The notes: a model not told the origin generated them from the letters alone. A stretch of 64,000 nucleotides of DNA from UBA7330 sp965243485 (GCA_965243485.1 CBDEVP010000001.1:3100001-3164000); one strand, 5' to 3'. Shown: positions 34,784-45,332, counted from the stretch's first letter. Translations and numbers: made by a program.

Positions 34784-35345
34784 AGGCTACCTTCATCATT
34801 TCCTCTTTGAGCTTCTGGATGGCGCGGGTGGCGGTATTCTTCACCGACTGATAGCTGATGGATAGTATCTCCGCGATTTCCTTGTTGGCTACATTGGAGA
34901 AGTATTTCAGGTATAGGATCTCTTTTTCTCTGGGTGTCAGGTGATTCATCGCCTGGTAGAGGTGCTCCTTTTGCTGCCGGGCATATTCCTGGTAAATGAT
35001 CTGATCTTCTACAGAATCTTCCAGGGAGGCGCTTTTCTCTACCTTGAATTGCTCCGTGTCCATTTTTTCAGCTTTTTTCAACTCTTTAATTAAAATGGAG
35101 CGAAAAGATTTAAGTAGATAGAAATTGATGTTATTGGTTGGTCCAAGGTGTTTTCTGCGGTCAAGCAGATTGGCAAAAAGCTGCTGAACGCAGTTAGCCA
35201 CGAGATCTCTGTTGTTGTTAAGTCTTCTGCCATACAGGATAAGATTTTTGGCGTGTGATTCATAAATTACCTTAAAACTATAATCACAACCATTCCTAAA
35301 CTGATCCCATATCATTTCGTCATTTGACCAAAGATTTACCGGCAT
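34782..35345 (-). CDS. ECF sigma factor of SusCD set 1
   Basis: A 187-residue ECF sigma. Region 2 includes FKVIYESHAKNLILYGRRL; region 4 includes HLTPREKEILYLKYFSNVANKEIAEILSISYQSVKNTATRAIQKL, with a clear helix-turn-helix. It is divergent from the FecR-SusC-SusD genes to the right. By analogy with known STN-SusC/FecR systems, it is held by FecR until the SusC receptor signals, then transcribes susC and susD. The gap between the two holds dyad repeats. Confidence 0.88.
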   Translation of the reverse strand: MPVNLWSNDEMIWDQFRNGCDYSFKVIYESHAKNLILYGRRLNNNRDLVANCVQQLFANLLDRRKHLGPTNNINFYLLKSFRSILIKELKKAEKMDTEQFKVEKSASLEDSVEDQIIYQEYARQQKEHLYQAMNHLTPREKEILYLKYFSNVANKEIAEILSISYQSVKNTATRAIQKLKEEMMKVA

Positions 35346-35414
35346 GTTTATCAGACTTTTGGGTTAGTGAAGGCGCTTAAAAACACCTTACAGTTTATAA
35401 ATATAACAATTTCA

Positions 35415-35449
35415 AGATTAACATTCTCTTAATCTGAGATCAAATCTCA
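35415..35449. promoter_or_regulatory. Two adjacent dyad repeats in the divergent sigma/FecR gap
   Basis: AGATTAA-7 bases-TTAATCT is followed at once by TGAGAT-CAA-ATCTCA, sharing one T. Both are perfect. They lie about 70 and 120 bases from the two start codons, so they could be operator sites or leader hairpins for either direction. Confidence 0.45.
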
Positions 35450-35570
35450 ACCAATCAAGATTTCACGAAAATAATTGGACGGTTTTTAGGTACTGTCCTG
35501 ACCTTTACTGCTTTTATAATTAGTGAGTAGATTAAGTAGCATCTTTCCAAACACAAAGCATTAGTACCTG

Positions 35571-36617
35571 GTGAATTATCAAAATTACAATATTGAGGAT
35601 TTCATACGTGATGAATCTTTTGTCCGTTGGGTACTCAATGAAGATTTTGATACTTCGGAACAATGGAATGAATTTTTGGACAGGTTCCCAGAAAAACGGG
35701 AGGATGTGCAATTGGCCATTGACCTCGTACTCAAGATCAGGCCAGGCGTCAGTGAGTCTGAAATGGAGAAAGATACACTTCAGATCTGGGATTCACTCAA
35801 TCACAAGCTGACGCATAAAAGCTTTCAAAAGCACAAACCAAAGTCCGGTAACGAAATTTTTAATAGTAAATGGTTGCAGGTTGCCGCGATCTTTGTACTG
35901 GTGAGCGGTCTGTCTACCGTCATTTATCTGAGCAATAATGTTTATCAGGAGCCTTTCGCTTCAGCAGACGAGGTTTCAAAGGTGGTGAAGTTTAATCCCA
36001 AAGGAAGAAAGTCAAGCATTATGCTTAGCGACAGGACACGTGTGGAGTTGAATGCGCAGTCAAGGATCGAATACCAGGATCAGTTCAGTCCGGATATCCG
36101 GGAAGTGACCCTGACCGGTGAGGCCTTTTTCGATGTACAAAGAGATGAAAGTAGGCCATTTGTCATCAACGTGAATGGGATTACGGTAAAAGTATTAGGA
36201 ACATCCTTCAATATCAAGGGATATCCCGGGGACGATAGAATACAGGTGGCTGTAGCGTCAGGACAGGTGGAGGTGTTCGATATTACCAGTAAAAATTCAG
36301 TAAATCTGGTTAAGAATGAGTTGGCGGATTATTCGTATACCTCAGGCAACTTTTCAAAGAATGAGATCAGCGATAGTGAGTTGGTATTTGGTTGGAAAGA
36401 TCAAAAGTTGGTGTTTCGAGATCAGGATCTCAAAAGTATCACAGAGGAGTTATCCAGGTGGTACGGAGTAGAAGTCCGGATGGAGGTGATGGAGCCAAGC
36501 AAGCGCATTACAGGTGTGTACCAAAATGCTTCATTGTGGGAGGTTATGGAAGGTTTGTCACACAACTATCAAATCAAATATGAATTGAATGCGAAAGTAT
36601 TGAGAATATATAATTAG
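35571..36617 (+). CDS. FecR-family anti-sigma regulator, set 1
   Basis: 348 residues. A cytosolic N-terminal domain (about 1-95) binds the sigma; one membrane helix follows near 102-122 (LQVAAIFVLVSGLSTVIYL); then the periplasmic FecR domain (VVKFNPKGRKSSIMLSDRTRVELNAQSRIEY, REVTLTGEAFFDVQRDESRPF, VKVLGTSFNIKGY) and the C-terminal DUF4974 domain (LVFRDQDLKSITEELSRWYGVEV). It should relay the signal from the STN domain of the next-gene SusC to the ECF sigma. The start is GTG; no in-frame ATG fits. Confidence 0.92.
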   Translation: MNYQNYNIEDFIRDESFVRWVLNEDFDTSEQWNEFLDRFPEKREDVQLAIDLVLKIRPGVSESEMEKDTLQIWDSLNHKLTHKSFQKHKPKSGNEIFNSKWLQVAAIFVLVSGLSTVIYLSNNVYQEPFASADEVSKVVKFNPKGRKSSIMLSDRTRVELNAQSRIEYQDQFSPDIREVTLTGEAFFDVQRDESRPFVINVNGITVKVLGTSFNIKGYPGDDRIQVAVASGQVEVFDITSKNSVNLVKNELADYSYTSGNFSKNEISDSELVFGWKDQKLVFRDQDLKSITEELSRWYGVEVRMEVMEPSKRITGVYQNASLWEVMEGLSHNYQIKYELNAKVLRIYN

Positions 36618-36628
36618 TGAATAAATAA

Positions 36629-36667
36629 TAAAGCTGAGCGTGCTTTGGGGAAAGGATCTCAGCTTTA
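36629..36667 (+). ncRNA. Spacer hairpin between FecR and SusC, set 1
   Basis: Perfect 10-bp stem TAAAGCTGAG / CTCAGCTTTA around a 19-base loop that contains GGGGAAAGG. It is 42 bases before the SusC start and has no T run, so it looks like a leader or attenuation hairpin, not a standard terminator. SusCD set 2 has a similar hairpin at the same place. Confidence 0.55.
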
Positions 36668-36709
36668 AAGACAATCAAAATGAGTTTTAAACAAAACCCA
36701 CTTTAACAT

Positions 36710-39700
36710 ATGGATGCAAAATTACGAAAATTACTCATCCGCATGACTAAACTTTCTACGTATGCGATGATTTTTTGCATTTCCCTTAGTATGGGAATAT
36801 GCAGCAGTGCAGGAGCACAGCAGAAGCTTCTGAAAGAGATATCGATAGAACTGGATCACAATGAGGGCTCATCCCTTGTCAAAGTGATCAAAGACATCGA
36901 GAAGTCGAGCAATTTTCAGTTTCTCTATTCAAACAGGGAACTTAGAAAGAAAGTTGTCAGCCTACAATCTGGTACGTGGAACATGAATGACCTGCTCCAT
37001 GAGATTTCTAATCAGGCAAAACTTTCAATCAGAAGAGTCAATGAGACAATTTCTGTGACTACGGTTGATGATCCGCACGTGGTTGATCTGATTGTTTCCC
37101 AACAACAAATCACCGGAAGAATTACAGATGAACAGGGGGAATCATTACCTGGAGCATCGGTAATAGAAACCGGCACTACCAATGGTACGATCACAGATAT
37201 TGATGGTAATTATTCGCTTACAGTATCTGCTAATGCTTCAACCATCGATGTCTCATTTGTAGGAATGGAGACCCAGACCATTCAGATCCAGGGAAGATCA
37301 GTCATTGATGTTCAAATGTCAGCAGATATCGGACAATTGGAGGAGGTTGTGGTGATCGGATTTGGTACCCGGCAAAAGAAGGACCTGACCGGTTCGATTA
37401 GCCAGGTATCAGGGAAAGATATTGAAGATGTTCAATTTCCCTCACCCCAATTTGCTTTGCAGGGTAAGTCCACAGGTGTTAGGGTCATAAACAATAGTGG
37501 TGATCCAACAGCCGCACCAACCGTTTATGTTCGAGGTATTGGTACATGGCAGGGTGGTGCCCAGCCACTTTACGTGATTGACGGACAGGTGATTAATCCA
37601 CGTGATGATTTTGGAAATGATGACACCATTGGGGATATCAATCCATTCACATTTTTAAACCCCAGTGATATAGAGTCAATTTCGGTGCTTAAGGATGCGT
37701 CAGCGGCTGCAATTTATGGAAGTAGAGCCGCCAATGGTGTAATTCTCATCACTACAAGGCGAGGTAAGCAGGGTAGGCCCAGGGTGGAGTTTTCTCATGA
37801 AACCAGAATACAGAACATTGAAACGCATGACGTTTTGCCTGTAGGAGAAATGATGGACATTCACCGTGAAAGATGGACAAATAGTACAAATCCTAACGAT
37901 GTACTTGAGCAGGACTTTTATGGAAGAACACTGGCTAGTGATGATGTTGACCTTCTTAACAACTATTATCCTCAGTATGATCCTACCAGTCAATATTATA
38001 TTGCAAATCCTATGGATGTAGATTGGCAGGATGCGATTCTTAATAAGAATGCAACTACCCAAAACTATAGTTTGAGAATATCGGGAGCGAACGAGTCAAC
38101 AGACTACTACTTCTCACTGGGATATATCGACCAGGAAAGTGTCTTTAAGGGAAAAAATCTAAAGAGATACAATATTGCCACTAACTTAAATACGGATATC
38201 AGTGAATTTATTCGTACCGGATTAACAGCAAGGATTGCCTACCATCAAACGCTGGATGACAATTATCCCGATAACCTGCTGGACGTCGCAAACAATCGAC
38301 CTTTTCAGCCGATATATGATCCGAACAACGAATTTGGATTTGCACCGGTGCTAGACCCTAATTTCGGAGCTAATCCATGGGATGTGTCACCGCTCCTATG
38401 GTCAGCAGCAACCTCATCAAACGGATTGGCCGAGGCGGCACTTTCTACCAGAAACTGGGAGAGCGTTCGAACAGCAGGAATTGGATTTGTTGAAATTGAA
38501 CCTATCGAAGGTCTTTCAATCAAGGGGACCGCAAGTGCAGACTGGCAGTGGCAGCGAAGATTGACCATCAGTAGAACTGCAGATGAGCAGATTTTTAGTC
38601 GTAATGGTGTAGACCCATCTACATTTGGTGACGGTACTTCGGAAGGTAGTGGTGGATTGAGAGATAATCTTTTTATAAACCTCCAGTTTGATCTCAACAT
38701 AAATTATAACAAGGTATTTGGCGAACACGCAATCAATGTGCTCGTGGGAGCCCAGGATACAAGAAGATTTCAGCGATTTAGTAATGCAGGAGCTGAGCAA
38801 ATCGAAACCAGAGATCCGAGGAGAATCGGATGGTCCAATAATCTGACCTACAACAGTAGTATACACGGAAGAGGTGAAGCTTTCTGGTTTGGGTATGTGG
38901 CAAGGGCCGGATATAATTATAGTAGCCAATACTATATTGATTTCTCCTACAGAAGAGATGCGAGTAATGGATTTCCGGCCTCTACCAGATGGGGTAACTT
39001 CTACTCGGTTTCAGGTGCATGGAGAATTTCTGATGAACCATTTATGGCAGGGCTTACTTTCATCGACGATCTGAAAATCAGAGGAGGATGGGGTCAGGCT
39101 GGTAACGATGCCAATGTTGCCGGTCAATTCACCTATCTTTCGGGCATTAGCGGAACCGGAACTTATGCATTGGGATCCGGAAACGGCGATCCTTTAGGTA
39201 CCAGGTTACTGGGAAATGCACTTTTAGATTTCCCAAACAGGGATATCTCATGGGAAGTGGTAAACACTACAACCATAGGATTTGACTCATACTTGTTGAA
39301 TAATTCGATCGAACTATCTGCAGAATACTACACTCGAACTACGGAAGGTATTTTGCAAAGTGTACAATTACCGCCGACAGTAGGAGTAAACAATCCTGAC
39401 CAGAACATAGGTTCTGTGAGGAATTCTGGAATTGAGATATCACTGGGTTATAATACCAAGGTGGGAGACCTGAATATCAGTGTCGATGGCAATATTTCTA
39501 CGGTGAAGAATGAAGTGATTTCATTGTTCCAGGGAAATGCCCTGACAAGATCGAATAATCAGCGGATTGAGGTGGGAAGACCTATTGATTTTATCTATGG
39601 ATACAAGGTAGCGGGAATTTTTCAAAGCAAGCAGGAAGCCATCAATCACTATCTTAATGGAAACTGGGATTCTTCGGTTGACACGTCATTTGTTGCCGGA

Positions 39701-40279
39701 GGAGATCTCTATTTCGAAAATATTTTTGGTGACCCGAACGATGAGTATGATTTTGGTAATCCCGAAATTGATACAGCTGTCAACGCCAATGATCGCGACA
39801 TGATCGGAAAGACCATCCCCGGATTCATTTACGGGCTAAATATTAACCTGGATTACAAAGGCATTTATCTCACAGCAGGATTCTATGGTGAAGGTGATGT
39901 GGAAAAGATCAATTCTGCCAGACAACAGCTGGAGTCTATGTCAGGTGCCGGGAACTATTCCCCTGCAGTCAGAGACAGGTGGCGAGCCGACAACACGAAT
40001 ACGATGTTTCCTAGAGCGGTAGTAGGAGATCCGGCAGGCAACACTCGATTTTCAGATAGATGGGTAGAAAGTGCCGCATTTTTCAGATTAAATCAATGGC
40101 AACTGGGATACAGGTTTCAAAAAGCACTTCTATCACAAGTTGATTTTATACAAGCACTTTCAATATATGTAGGTGGACAAAATAACTTGCTTTTGGCCAG
40201 CTGGGCAGGGATTGATCCGGTAAATGATGCCTTCCCTTTGCCTAAGTCATACAATGTTGGAATAAAGGCTACTTTTTAA
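36710..40279 (+). CDS. SusC/RagA-type TonB-dependent receptor with STN domain, set 1
   Basis: A 1189-residue outer-membrane importer. After the signal peptide (to about SAGAQ, residue 37) comes a secretin/TonB short N-terminal (STN) domain (about 45-112, SLVKVIKDIEKSSNFQFLYSNREL) that can talk to FecR. Next a carboxypeptidase-like domain (ITGRITDEQGESLPGASVIETGT), the plug (EEVVVIGFGTRQKKDLTGSISQV, LKDASAAAIYGSRAANGVILITT) and the barrel. It works with the SusD lipoprotein downstream to take up an oligomeric substrate, not identifiable from sequence. Confidence 0.95.
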   Translation: MDAKLRKLLIRMTKLSTYAMIFCISLSMGICSSAGAQQKLLKEISIELDHNEGSSLVKVIKDIEKSSNFQFLYSNRELRKKVVSLQSGTWNMNDLLHEISNQAKLSIRRVNETISVTTVDDPHVVDLIVSQQQITGRITDEQGESLPGASVIETGTTNGTITDIDGNYSLTVSANASTIDVSFVGMETQTIQIQGRSVIDVQMSADIGQLEEVVVIGFGTRQKKDLTGSISQVSGKDIEDVQFPSPQFALQGKSTGVRVINNSGDPTAAPTVYVRGIGTWQGGAQPLYVIDGQVINPRDDFGNDDTIGDINPFTFLNPSDIESISVLKDASAAAIYGSRAANGVILITTRRGKQGRPRVEFSHETRIQNIETHDVLPVGEMMDIHRERWTNSTNPNDVLEQDFYGRTLASDDVDLLNNYYPQYDPTSQYYIANPMDVDWQDAILNKNATTQNYSLRISGANESTDYYFSLGYIDQESVFKGKNLKRYNIATNLNTDISEFIRTGLTARIAYHQTLDDNYPDNLLDVANNRPFQPIYDPNNEFGFAPVLDPNFGANPWDVSPLLWSAATSSNGLAEAALSTRNWESVRTAGIGFVEIEPIEGLSIKGTASADWQWQRRLTISRTADEQIFSRNGVDPSTFGDGTSEGSGGLRDNLFINLQFDLNINYNKVFGEHAINVLVGAQDTRRFQRFSNAGAEQIETRDPRRIGWSNNLTYNSSIHGRGEAFWFGYVARAGYNYSSQYYIDFSYRRDASNGFPASTRWGNFYSVSGAWRISDEPFMAGLTFIDDLKIRGGWGQAGNDANVAGQFTYLSGISGTGTYALGSGNGDPLGTRLLGNALLDFPNRDISWEVVNTTTIGFDSYLLNNSIELSAEYYTRTTEGILQSVQLPPTVGVNNPDQNIGSVRNSGIEISLGYNTKVGDLNISVDGNISTVKNEVISLFQGNALTRSNNQRIEVGRPIDFIYGYKVAGIFQSKQEAINHYLNGNWDSSVDTSFVAGGDLYFENIFGDPNDEYDFGNPEIDTAVNANDRDMIGKTIPGFIYGLNINLDYKGIYLTAGFYGEGDVEKINSARQQLESMSGAGNYSPAVRDRWRADNTNTMFPRAVVGDPAGNTRFSDRWVESAAFFRLNQWQLGYRFQKALLSQVDFIQALSIYVGGQNNLLLASWAGIDPVNDAFPLPKSYNVGIKATF

Positions 40280-40298
40280 ATAGATAATCTTGAAAGTC

Positions 40299-41864
40299 AT
40301 GAAATATATATATAAGCTATTACTGATAGGGCTCGTGTTTTTTGGTTGTAGTACTGAGACACTGGACCGTTCTCCGCTTGGGGAGACGGAAGAAACCTTC
40401 TTCAATGAGCCTTTTGATTATGTGACTCTGTCTCTATCTGCATATGCGGAATTGACGGACTTCTACTGGTTTCACGGTGGAGACTACAGACACTCATTGT
40501 GGCACATGTCAGGAGATGATATCACTTCGGATAATCAGGGGCAGGATGTAGAATTGTTCACGGCCGGTTTGAATCCGACGAATGGTTGGATCGCTGAATA
40601 TTGGGATCGCGCATATGTGCTTATTGGCAAGGCAAATGTCATGATAGAAAAAAGTGAATCTGCTGACAGGAGCAGGTTTAGAGATGCTGCATTTTTGGAT
40701 TATATCGCGGGAGAGGGTTACTTTCTCCGAGGATACATGTTCTGGAAACTCTGGAATAAATTTGGTACAGCTCCATTGATTACAGAGCGAATCACCTCCT
40801 TTGATAAAGTAGATAATCCGAAGTCGACAGGTGTGGAATTACTTGATCAGGCGATCACAGACCTGCAGACTGCAGCTGGATTACTGCCGGAGACTTGGGA
40901 TGCCGATAACCGGGGACGGGTATTTGCCAACTCAGCTAAAGGAATGTTGGTAAAGGCACTTGTTTTCAGAGGTAATTATGGCGGAGGAGACTCTGACTAT
41001 AATCAGGCGCTGACAGTCTTCAACGACATAAATGGTTCCGTCACCAGTCTTACAACGGACTGGACCGACAACTTCGATACCTTCGATGAAAATAATGAAG
41101 AAGGACTGTTTGAATTTCAGGCATCGTCAGCTACAGGGCTTGACAATATATGGCTTGACAACGGAGGTCCCTGGAGAGGAGTTGAATCCATGCACACTTT
41201 CTGGGGATTTTATGACGCCTCAGGTTCCCAGGCTGATAATAGCAGTGGAGGCTTGCCATGGAGGATCACACAAAAACTAAGCGATGCTTATGGTATAGAT
41301 GCGGCAGTACCTGACCCAAGACTGGAATATTTTATGCTGGCAGACCGGAGCTGGACAAAATATACCCGTGCAGGGTTGGATGAACTCAACGGGACCGGTC
41401 GAGGGTCCAGAAATAATCCCAGATTACTTCGCTATGCTGATGTGATTCTTTTGGCGGCAGAAGCGGCAGCCCGAACGAACGATCTCACCACAGCCGTAGA
41501 TCTGGTAAATGAGGTCAGGACCAGGGCACGCGACTGGGCTGCCACAGTGGGAGCACCGGATATCACAACAGTAGGGGAGCCAGCTGATCGACCAGCTTCT
41601 ACCGATCAAAATGAAGTGTTAAACTGGATATTTGATGAGCGCTGGATCGAATTGGCAGGAGAGGAAGATATGCGATGGTTTGATCTGAAAAGAATGCATC
41701 AGACCGGCCTTGTCAACCTTACAACCTGGACTGCCGATGACAACGGATGGAGCACTGACCTGGCAAGTCCTACACAGTTTAATGAAAATAAGCTGATCTG
41801 GCCTATTCCACAAGATGAAATAGACCGTAACAATGCGATTTCGCAGAATAACCCCGGATACTAG
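40299..41864 (+). CDS. SusD/RagB-family substrate-binding lipoprotein, set 1
   Basis: About 521 residues. Lipobox LVFFGC at the end of the signal peptide, then LDRSPLGETEETFFNEP, typical of SusD. The tetratricopeptide-like helices include YFLRGYMFWKLWNKFGTAPLITERI, and the end matches RagB (ILNWIFDERWIELAGEEDMRWFDLKRM, IPQDEIDRNNAISQNNPGY). It caps the SusC barrel and binds the ligand at the surface. I chose the ATG at 40299; a TTG three codons earlier is open. Followed by a bidirectional terminator. Confidence 0.93.
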   Translation: MKYIYKLLLIGLVFFGCSTETLDRSPLGETEETFFNEPFDYVTLSLSAYAELTDFYWFHGGDYRHSLWHMSGDDITSDNQGQDVELFTAGLNPTNGWIAEYWDRAYVLIGKANVMIEKSESADRSRFRDAAFLDYIAGEGYFLRGYMFWKLWNKFGTAPLITERITSFDKVDNPKSTGVELLDQAITDLQTAAGLLPETWDADNRGRVFANSAKGMLVKALVFRGNYGGGDSDYNQALTVFNDINGSVTSLTTDWTDNFDTFDENNEEGLFEFQASSATGLDNIWLDNGGPWRGVESMHTFWGFYDASGSQADNSSGGLPWRITQKLSDAYGIDAAVPDPRLEYFMLADRSWTKYTRAGLDELNGTGRGSRNNPRLLRYADVILLAAEAAARTNDLTTAVDLVNEVRTRARDWAATVGAPDITTVGEPADRPASTDQNEVLNWIFDERWIELAGEEDMRWFDLKRMHQTGLVNLTTWTADDNGWSTDLASPTQFNENKLIWPIPQDEIDRNNAISQNNPGY

Positions 41865-41891
41865 ACTTCATAATTCATATTAACTCAAAAA

Positions 41892-41920
41892 ACCATCCGC
41901 CAACCGGCGGATGGTTTTTT
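41892..41920. terminator. Bidirectional terminator
   Basis: Perfect 10-bp stem ACCATCCGCC / GGCGGATGGT, four-base loop, A run on the left and T run on the right. It separates SusD from the convergent CRTAC1-type gene. Confidence 0.9.
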
Positions 41921-41945
41921 TGTATAAGTATTCTCAGTAATTCTT

Positions 41946-44900
41946 TTAAGGGATCTGTTTTTGTGCTCTGGTAAACAACAACGGATGATCATCATTCCGT
42001 GTGACCAGATAGCAGGGTTTACCTGAGATGGTAATTTTTACAATGGATTGGCAGAAACCCTCAATTGCAAACCCGCTGTTGGAGGGCTTGACTTCCGCAA
42101 ATTCCAGGTTTCCCGGACCTGTAAGGATCAAGCCAAAGGACGCATTCAGGTCGCCTCGTATAGGGTCTCCTGAGTTTGAATTACCCACCAGTATCAGGTC
42201 TTTGATCTGATCTCCATTATGATCAAACACAGCCACATCATTGATGGATGAAAACTGGGCTCCAATCGGAAGATCGTATTTGGTAAATGAAGTTCCCCCC
42301 TCATTTCGCAGAATGAAGGAGGATAACTCAGTCACTCTCTCATAATGAGCCCCCTCTATTTCCTCACTGGTGAAGGATTCTTCAAAGGTGGACCTGGCAA
42401 AATCATCAAACCTCTGAAACCTTCCCTTGGCACCATTGATCTGGCTGATCAGCTGGTCCCTGAAAAAAGAAATGTATCGTTCTCCCCGGTTGTAATGGGT
42501 CATGATCGGATCCACCGAACCGGTCCCATCATAATCCTTTGCATAAATTTCAACAGGCTCCTGTGAAGAGGCTCTGTAATACGTATTCCTTCCCGTATTT
42601 CCGATGATCAGATCGGGATACCCGTTCCTGTTCAGGTCTTCAAGGTGCACGCTTTTGTACCATCCCCGGAGTTCATCCAGTCCGAATTTTTCAGTTTGGT
42701 CCAATAGCTTGCCATTTCCATCATTGACAAAAATCGTGACAGGCATCCATTCACCAACAATGGCCAGATCAGGTCTGCCATCATTGTTGAGATCTCCCCA
42801 TTTGGCATCAGTCACCATGCCCAGTTCAAGCAGTTCCGGAGCAATACTCTCAGTTTGGTCAGTAAAGACCCCCCCTTCATTAATTAAAATTGTACTTTTT
42901 GCGGGGTAAGGATACTTTCTCGGTACCAGATAACCGCCCACAAACAAATCAACATCTCCGTCTCCGTCAAAATCAGTCGCCTGTACAGTGCTGGAGGAGA
43001 CCGTCATCTCCGGAAGAGACTCAATTGAGAGTGTAAACGAACCAGAACCATCATTTAAATACAGTCGGTCCTGATTGTTAACATGTCCGTGTGACCACCG
43101 GCTGCCACCACTGACAATGTAAATGTCATTGTCTTTATCATTGTCGGCATCGAAGATCGCTATCTCGCGATCTTCATACACAGAGTCGCCGGGTAAAATG
43201 GTAAAATCGAAATTTCCTGACTCATTTTGAAAGGCGATGCTGGTAGGCCTGCCATAATCACTTCCTATTACCACATCATCTCTGCCATCACCATTCATAT
43301 CACCGGCTTTTGCGTAAGGTCCCACCAAACTTAGCTGATGAGGCAACATGGGAGTGTCCTTAAAATCGTCGTAGCCGTCTTCATAATGAGTATGGTTTTT
43401 CAATGAAGATGTAGCGGTGACATCATTCAATAGGTAATTTGTTGAAGTCACCTGACCAAGCTCCCTGTTTTCATAAGGTTTCAGACTGAACAATTCACTG
43501 GGTGAGTCATTAGCTGAATGATGATCAATCCCCAGGACCTGATCCACACTCACATCGGTAAATGTGCTTATTTTTTGATCAGGCCATACCACAAGCAATG
43601 AATCAATAATGGTATTTTTTCCAGTCCCCATGTGTAGTATTGGTTCAACTGATGATTTATATCCTCTGTAAGGATTAAACTCCATGTATTGCTTCTGACC
43701 CGAGATGCTGGCAATTACTTTCGTTCCGAAAGTTTCTTGACCGGATTCAAGTTTGATCCTCAGGTAGTGAGATGAGTCACTTTCTGCACTTTTAAGTGTG
43801 TTTTCAAATAAGAAGACAGGATCGTCAATGTTGTTGGTCACCAGATCAAGGTCTCCGTCGTTATCGAGATCGGCATAGACGGCTCCGTTACTAAATCCGG
43901 GAATATCAAGCCCCCATGATTCTGTGACATCGGTAAAGGTGAGGTCCTGATCATTTTTGAACATAAAGTTGGAAAGCTTGACTTCTTCCAGCTGATCCAT
44001 CGCAGCTTTTAGGCTTTCGTTTATGCGTCTTTCTTTGCTCTCTTCTGTTCCGAACATGTTATTTTGAGCTGCCTGTTGGCTGTACACGATGTAGTCCATG
44101 TTTGTAACGTCCTTCCTGTAACCATTGGCAATGAATAGATCTTTGTAGCCGTCATTATCGAAATCAGCGAAGAGAGGCGCCCAACTCCAGTCTGTTCGGA
44201 AAATTCCGGATAAATAACCGATCTCACTGAATTTGATCTCGCCGTTGGGTAATCTTCCCTGGTTAAGCTGAAGGGTATTTCGCATATATTGATCTCCGAA
44301 CCCAAGATCCCTACGCATCTGCTGCTTGTCGTAATTGCCACTGGAGATCATCATCTTTTCCCTATAATTTCCTTCGGGCAACATGTCCAGGACCACAATA
44401 TCCGGCAACATGTCATTGTTGTAATCCGCAATGTCTACACCCATACCATTGTGGGTCTGCAGGGTGAGGTATTCATTGGCCATGTCTTTAAAGGTACCGT
44501 CTTTTTGGTTGATCCAGATCAGGTCATTGGATACGAAGTCATTGGCTACATACACGTCCTGCCATCCATCCTGGTTAATATCTGAGATACAGACTCCCAG
44601 GCCCCAGCCTTCAATAAGGATGCGGGCTTCTTTCGTAACATTAGTAAAGGTTCCATCGCCGTCGTTCCGGTAAAGCCGGTCATTGCTTTCCGCAGACCCA
44701 TCGGTCACCTTTTTTCTGAGGTTATTGCGGTTGTAATCTTCCAGTGCGTTGGTGAGCATGTAGACATCAAGGTCATTGTCCCTGTCATAATCAAAAAACG
44801 CCGCCATGGTGCTGTAACCATCATCCGCGAGACCCATCGACTCTGCGCGTTCTTCGAAAATGGGTATCCCGTTTTCATTAAGGCCCAGATTGATAAAAAA

Positions 44901-45323
44901 GTAGTTTTCCCTGGTTTGACTGAGTTCTTCCGGTCCGGCTACACAAACATAAATATCCAGCCATCCATCATTATTGATATCAACCATAGATACCCCAGTG
45001 CCCCATCGGCTTGTGCCAGTCCCTGAGGCAGTTGTGATGTCTTTAAATTTCAGGGATCCTTCATTAAGATAAAGTTTACCCGAAACAAAATTCCCCGCAA
45101 AATAGAGGTCGAGTAATCCATCATTGTTAACATCCCCTGCAGCCACACCGGCTCCGTTATACATGTATTCAAAATCCAGGACATTGAAAGTGTCGGTGAG
45201 GTGGGGTTCAATCACATTATTGAATTCAAGTCCTGTTTCGGAGGATTTACGGTATTTGAAAAGAGTCTCTTCTGAACAAGAAATAAAAATGAAGGGCAGA
45301 AGTAGGAGGAAACTATTTCTCAT
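41946..45323 (-). CDS. CRTAC1-type FG-GAP/VCBS repeat lipoprotein with UnbV/ASPIC domain
   Basis: An 1125-residue envelope protein. The lipobox (FIFISC, Cys16) is followed by many repeats with calcium-binding DxNxDGxxD motifs (GDVNNDGLLDLYFAG, VDINNDGWLDIYVC, SDINQDGWQDVYVAND), which build a beta propeller. An UnbV/ASPIC domain lies near residues 520-600 (YLRIKLESGQETFGTKV, YRGYKSSVEPILHMGTG). A second set of propeller repeats fills the rest. It is nine bases downstream of the haloperoxidase gene. Such proteins often sit beside SusCD genes; the ligand is unknown. Confidence 0.9.
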   Translation of the reverse strand: MRNSFLLLLPFIFISCSEETLFKYRKSSETGLEFNNVIEPHLTDTFNVLDFEYMYNGAGVAAGDVNNDGLLDLYFAGNFVSGKLYLNEGSLKFKDITTASGTGTSRWGTGVSMVDINNDGWLDIYVCVAGPEELSQTRENYFFINLGLNENGIPIFEERAESMGLADDGYSTMAAFFDYDRDNDLDVYMLTNALEDYNRNNLRKKVTDGSAESNDRLYRNDGDGTFTNVTKEARILIEGWGLGVCISDINQDGWQDVYVANDFVSNDLIWINQKDGTFKDMANEYLTLQTHNGMGVDIADYNNDMLPDIVVLDMLPEGNYREKMMISSGNYDKQQMRRDLGFGDQYMRNTLQLNQGRLPNGEIKFSEIGYLSGIFRTDWSWAPLFADFDNDGYKDLFIANGYRKDVTNMDYIVYSQQAAQNNMFGTEESKERRINESLKAAMDQLEEVKLSNFMFKNDQDLTFTDVTESWGLDIPGFSNGAVYADLDNDGDLDLVTNNIDDPVFLFENTLKSAESDSSHYLRIKLESGQETFGTKVIASISGQKQYMEFNPYRGYKSSVEPILHMGTGKNTIIDSLLVVWPDQKISTFTDVSVDQVLGIDHHSANDSPSELFSLKPYENRELGQVTSTNYLLNDVTATSSLKNHTHYEDGYDDFKDTPMLPHQLSLVGPYAKAGDMNGDGRDDVVIGSDYGRPTSIAFQNESGNFDFTILPGDSVYEDREIAIFDADNDKDNDIYIVSGGSRWSHGHVNNQDRLYLNDGSGSFTLSIESLPEMTVSSSTVQATDFDGDGDVDLFVGGYLVPRKYPYPAKSTILINEGGVFTDQTESIAPELLELGMVTDAKWGDLNNDGRPDLAIVGEWMPVTIFVNDGNGKLLDQTEKFGLDELRGWYKSVHLEDLNRNGYPDLIIGNTGRNTYYRASSQEPVEIYAKDYDGTGSVDPIMTHYNRGERYISFFRDQLISQINGAKGRFQRFDDFARSTFEESFTSEEIEGAHYERVTELSSFILRNEGGTSFTKYDLPIGAQFSSINDVAVFDHNGDQIKDLILVGNSNSGDPIRGDLNASFGLILTGPGNLEFAEVKPSNSGFAIEGFCQSIVKITISGKPCYLVTRNDDHPLLFTRAQKQIP

Positions 45324-45332
45324 TTTTTGGAT

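Noticed and set aside
38516..38929. Minus-strand open frame inside SusC set 1
   Set aside because: Overlaps the barrel region of a complete receptor and has no start context or homology cue.
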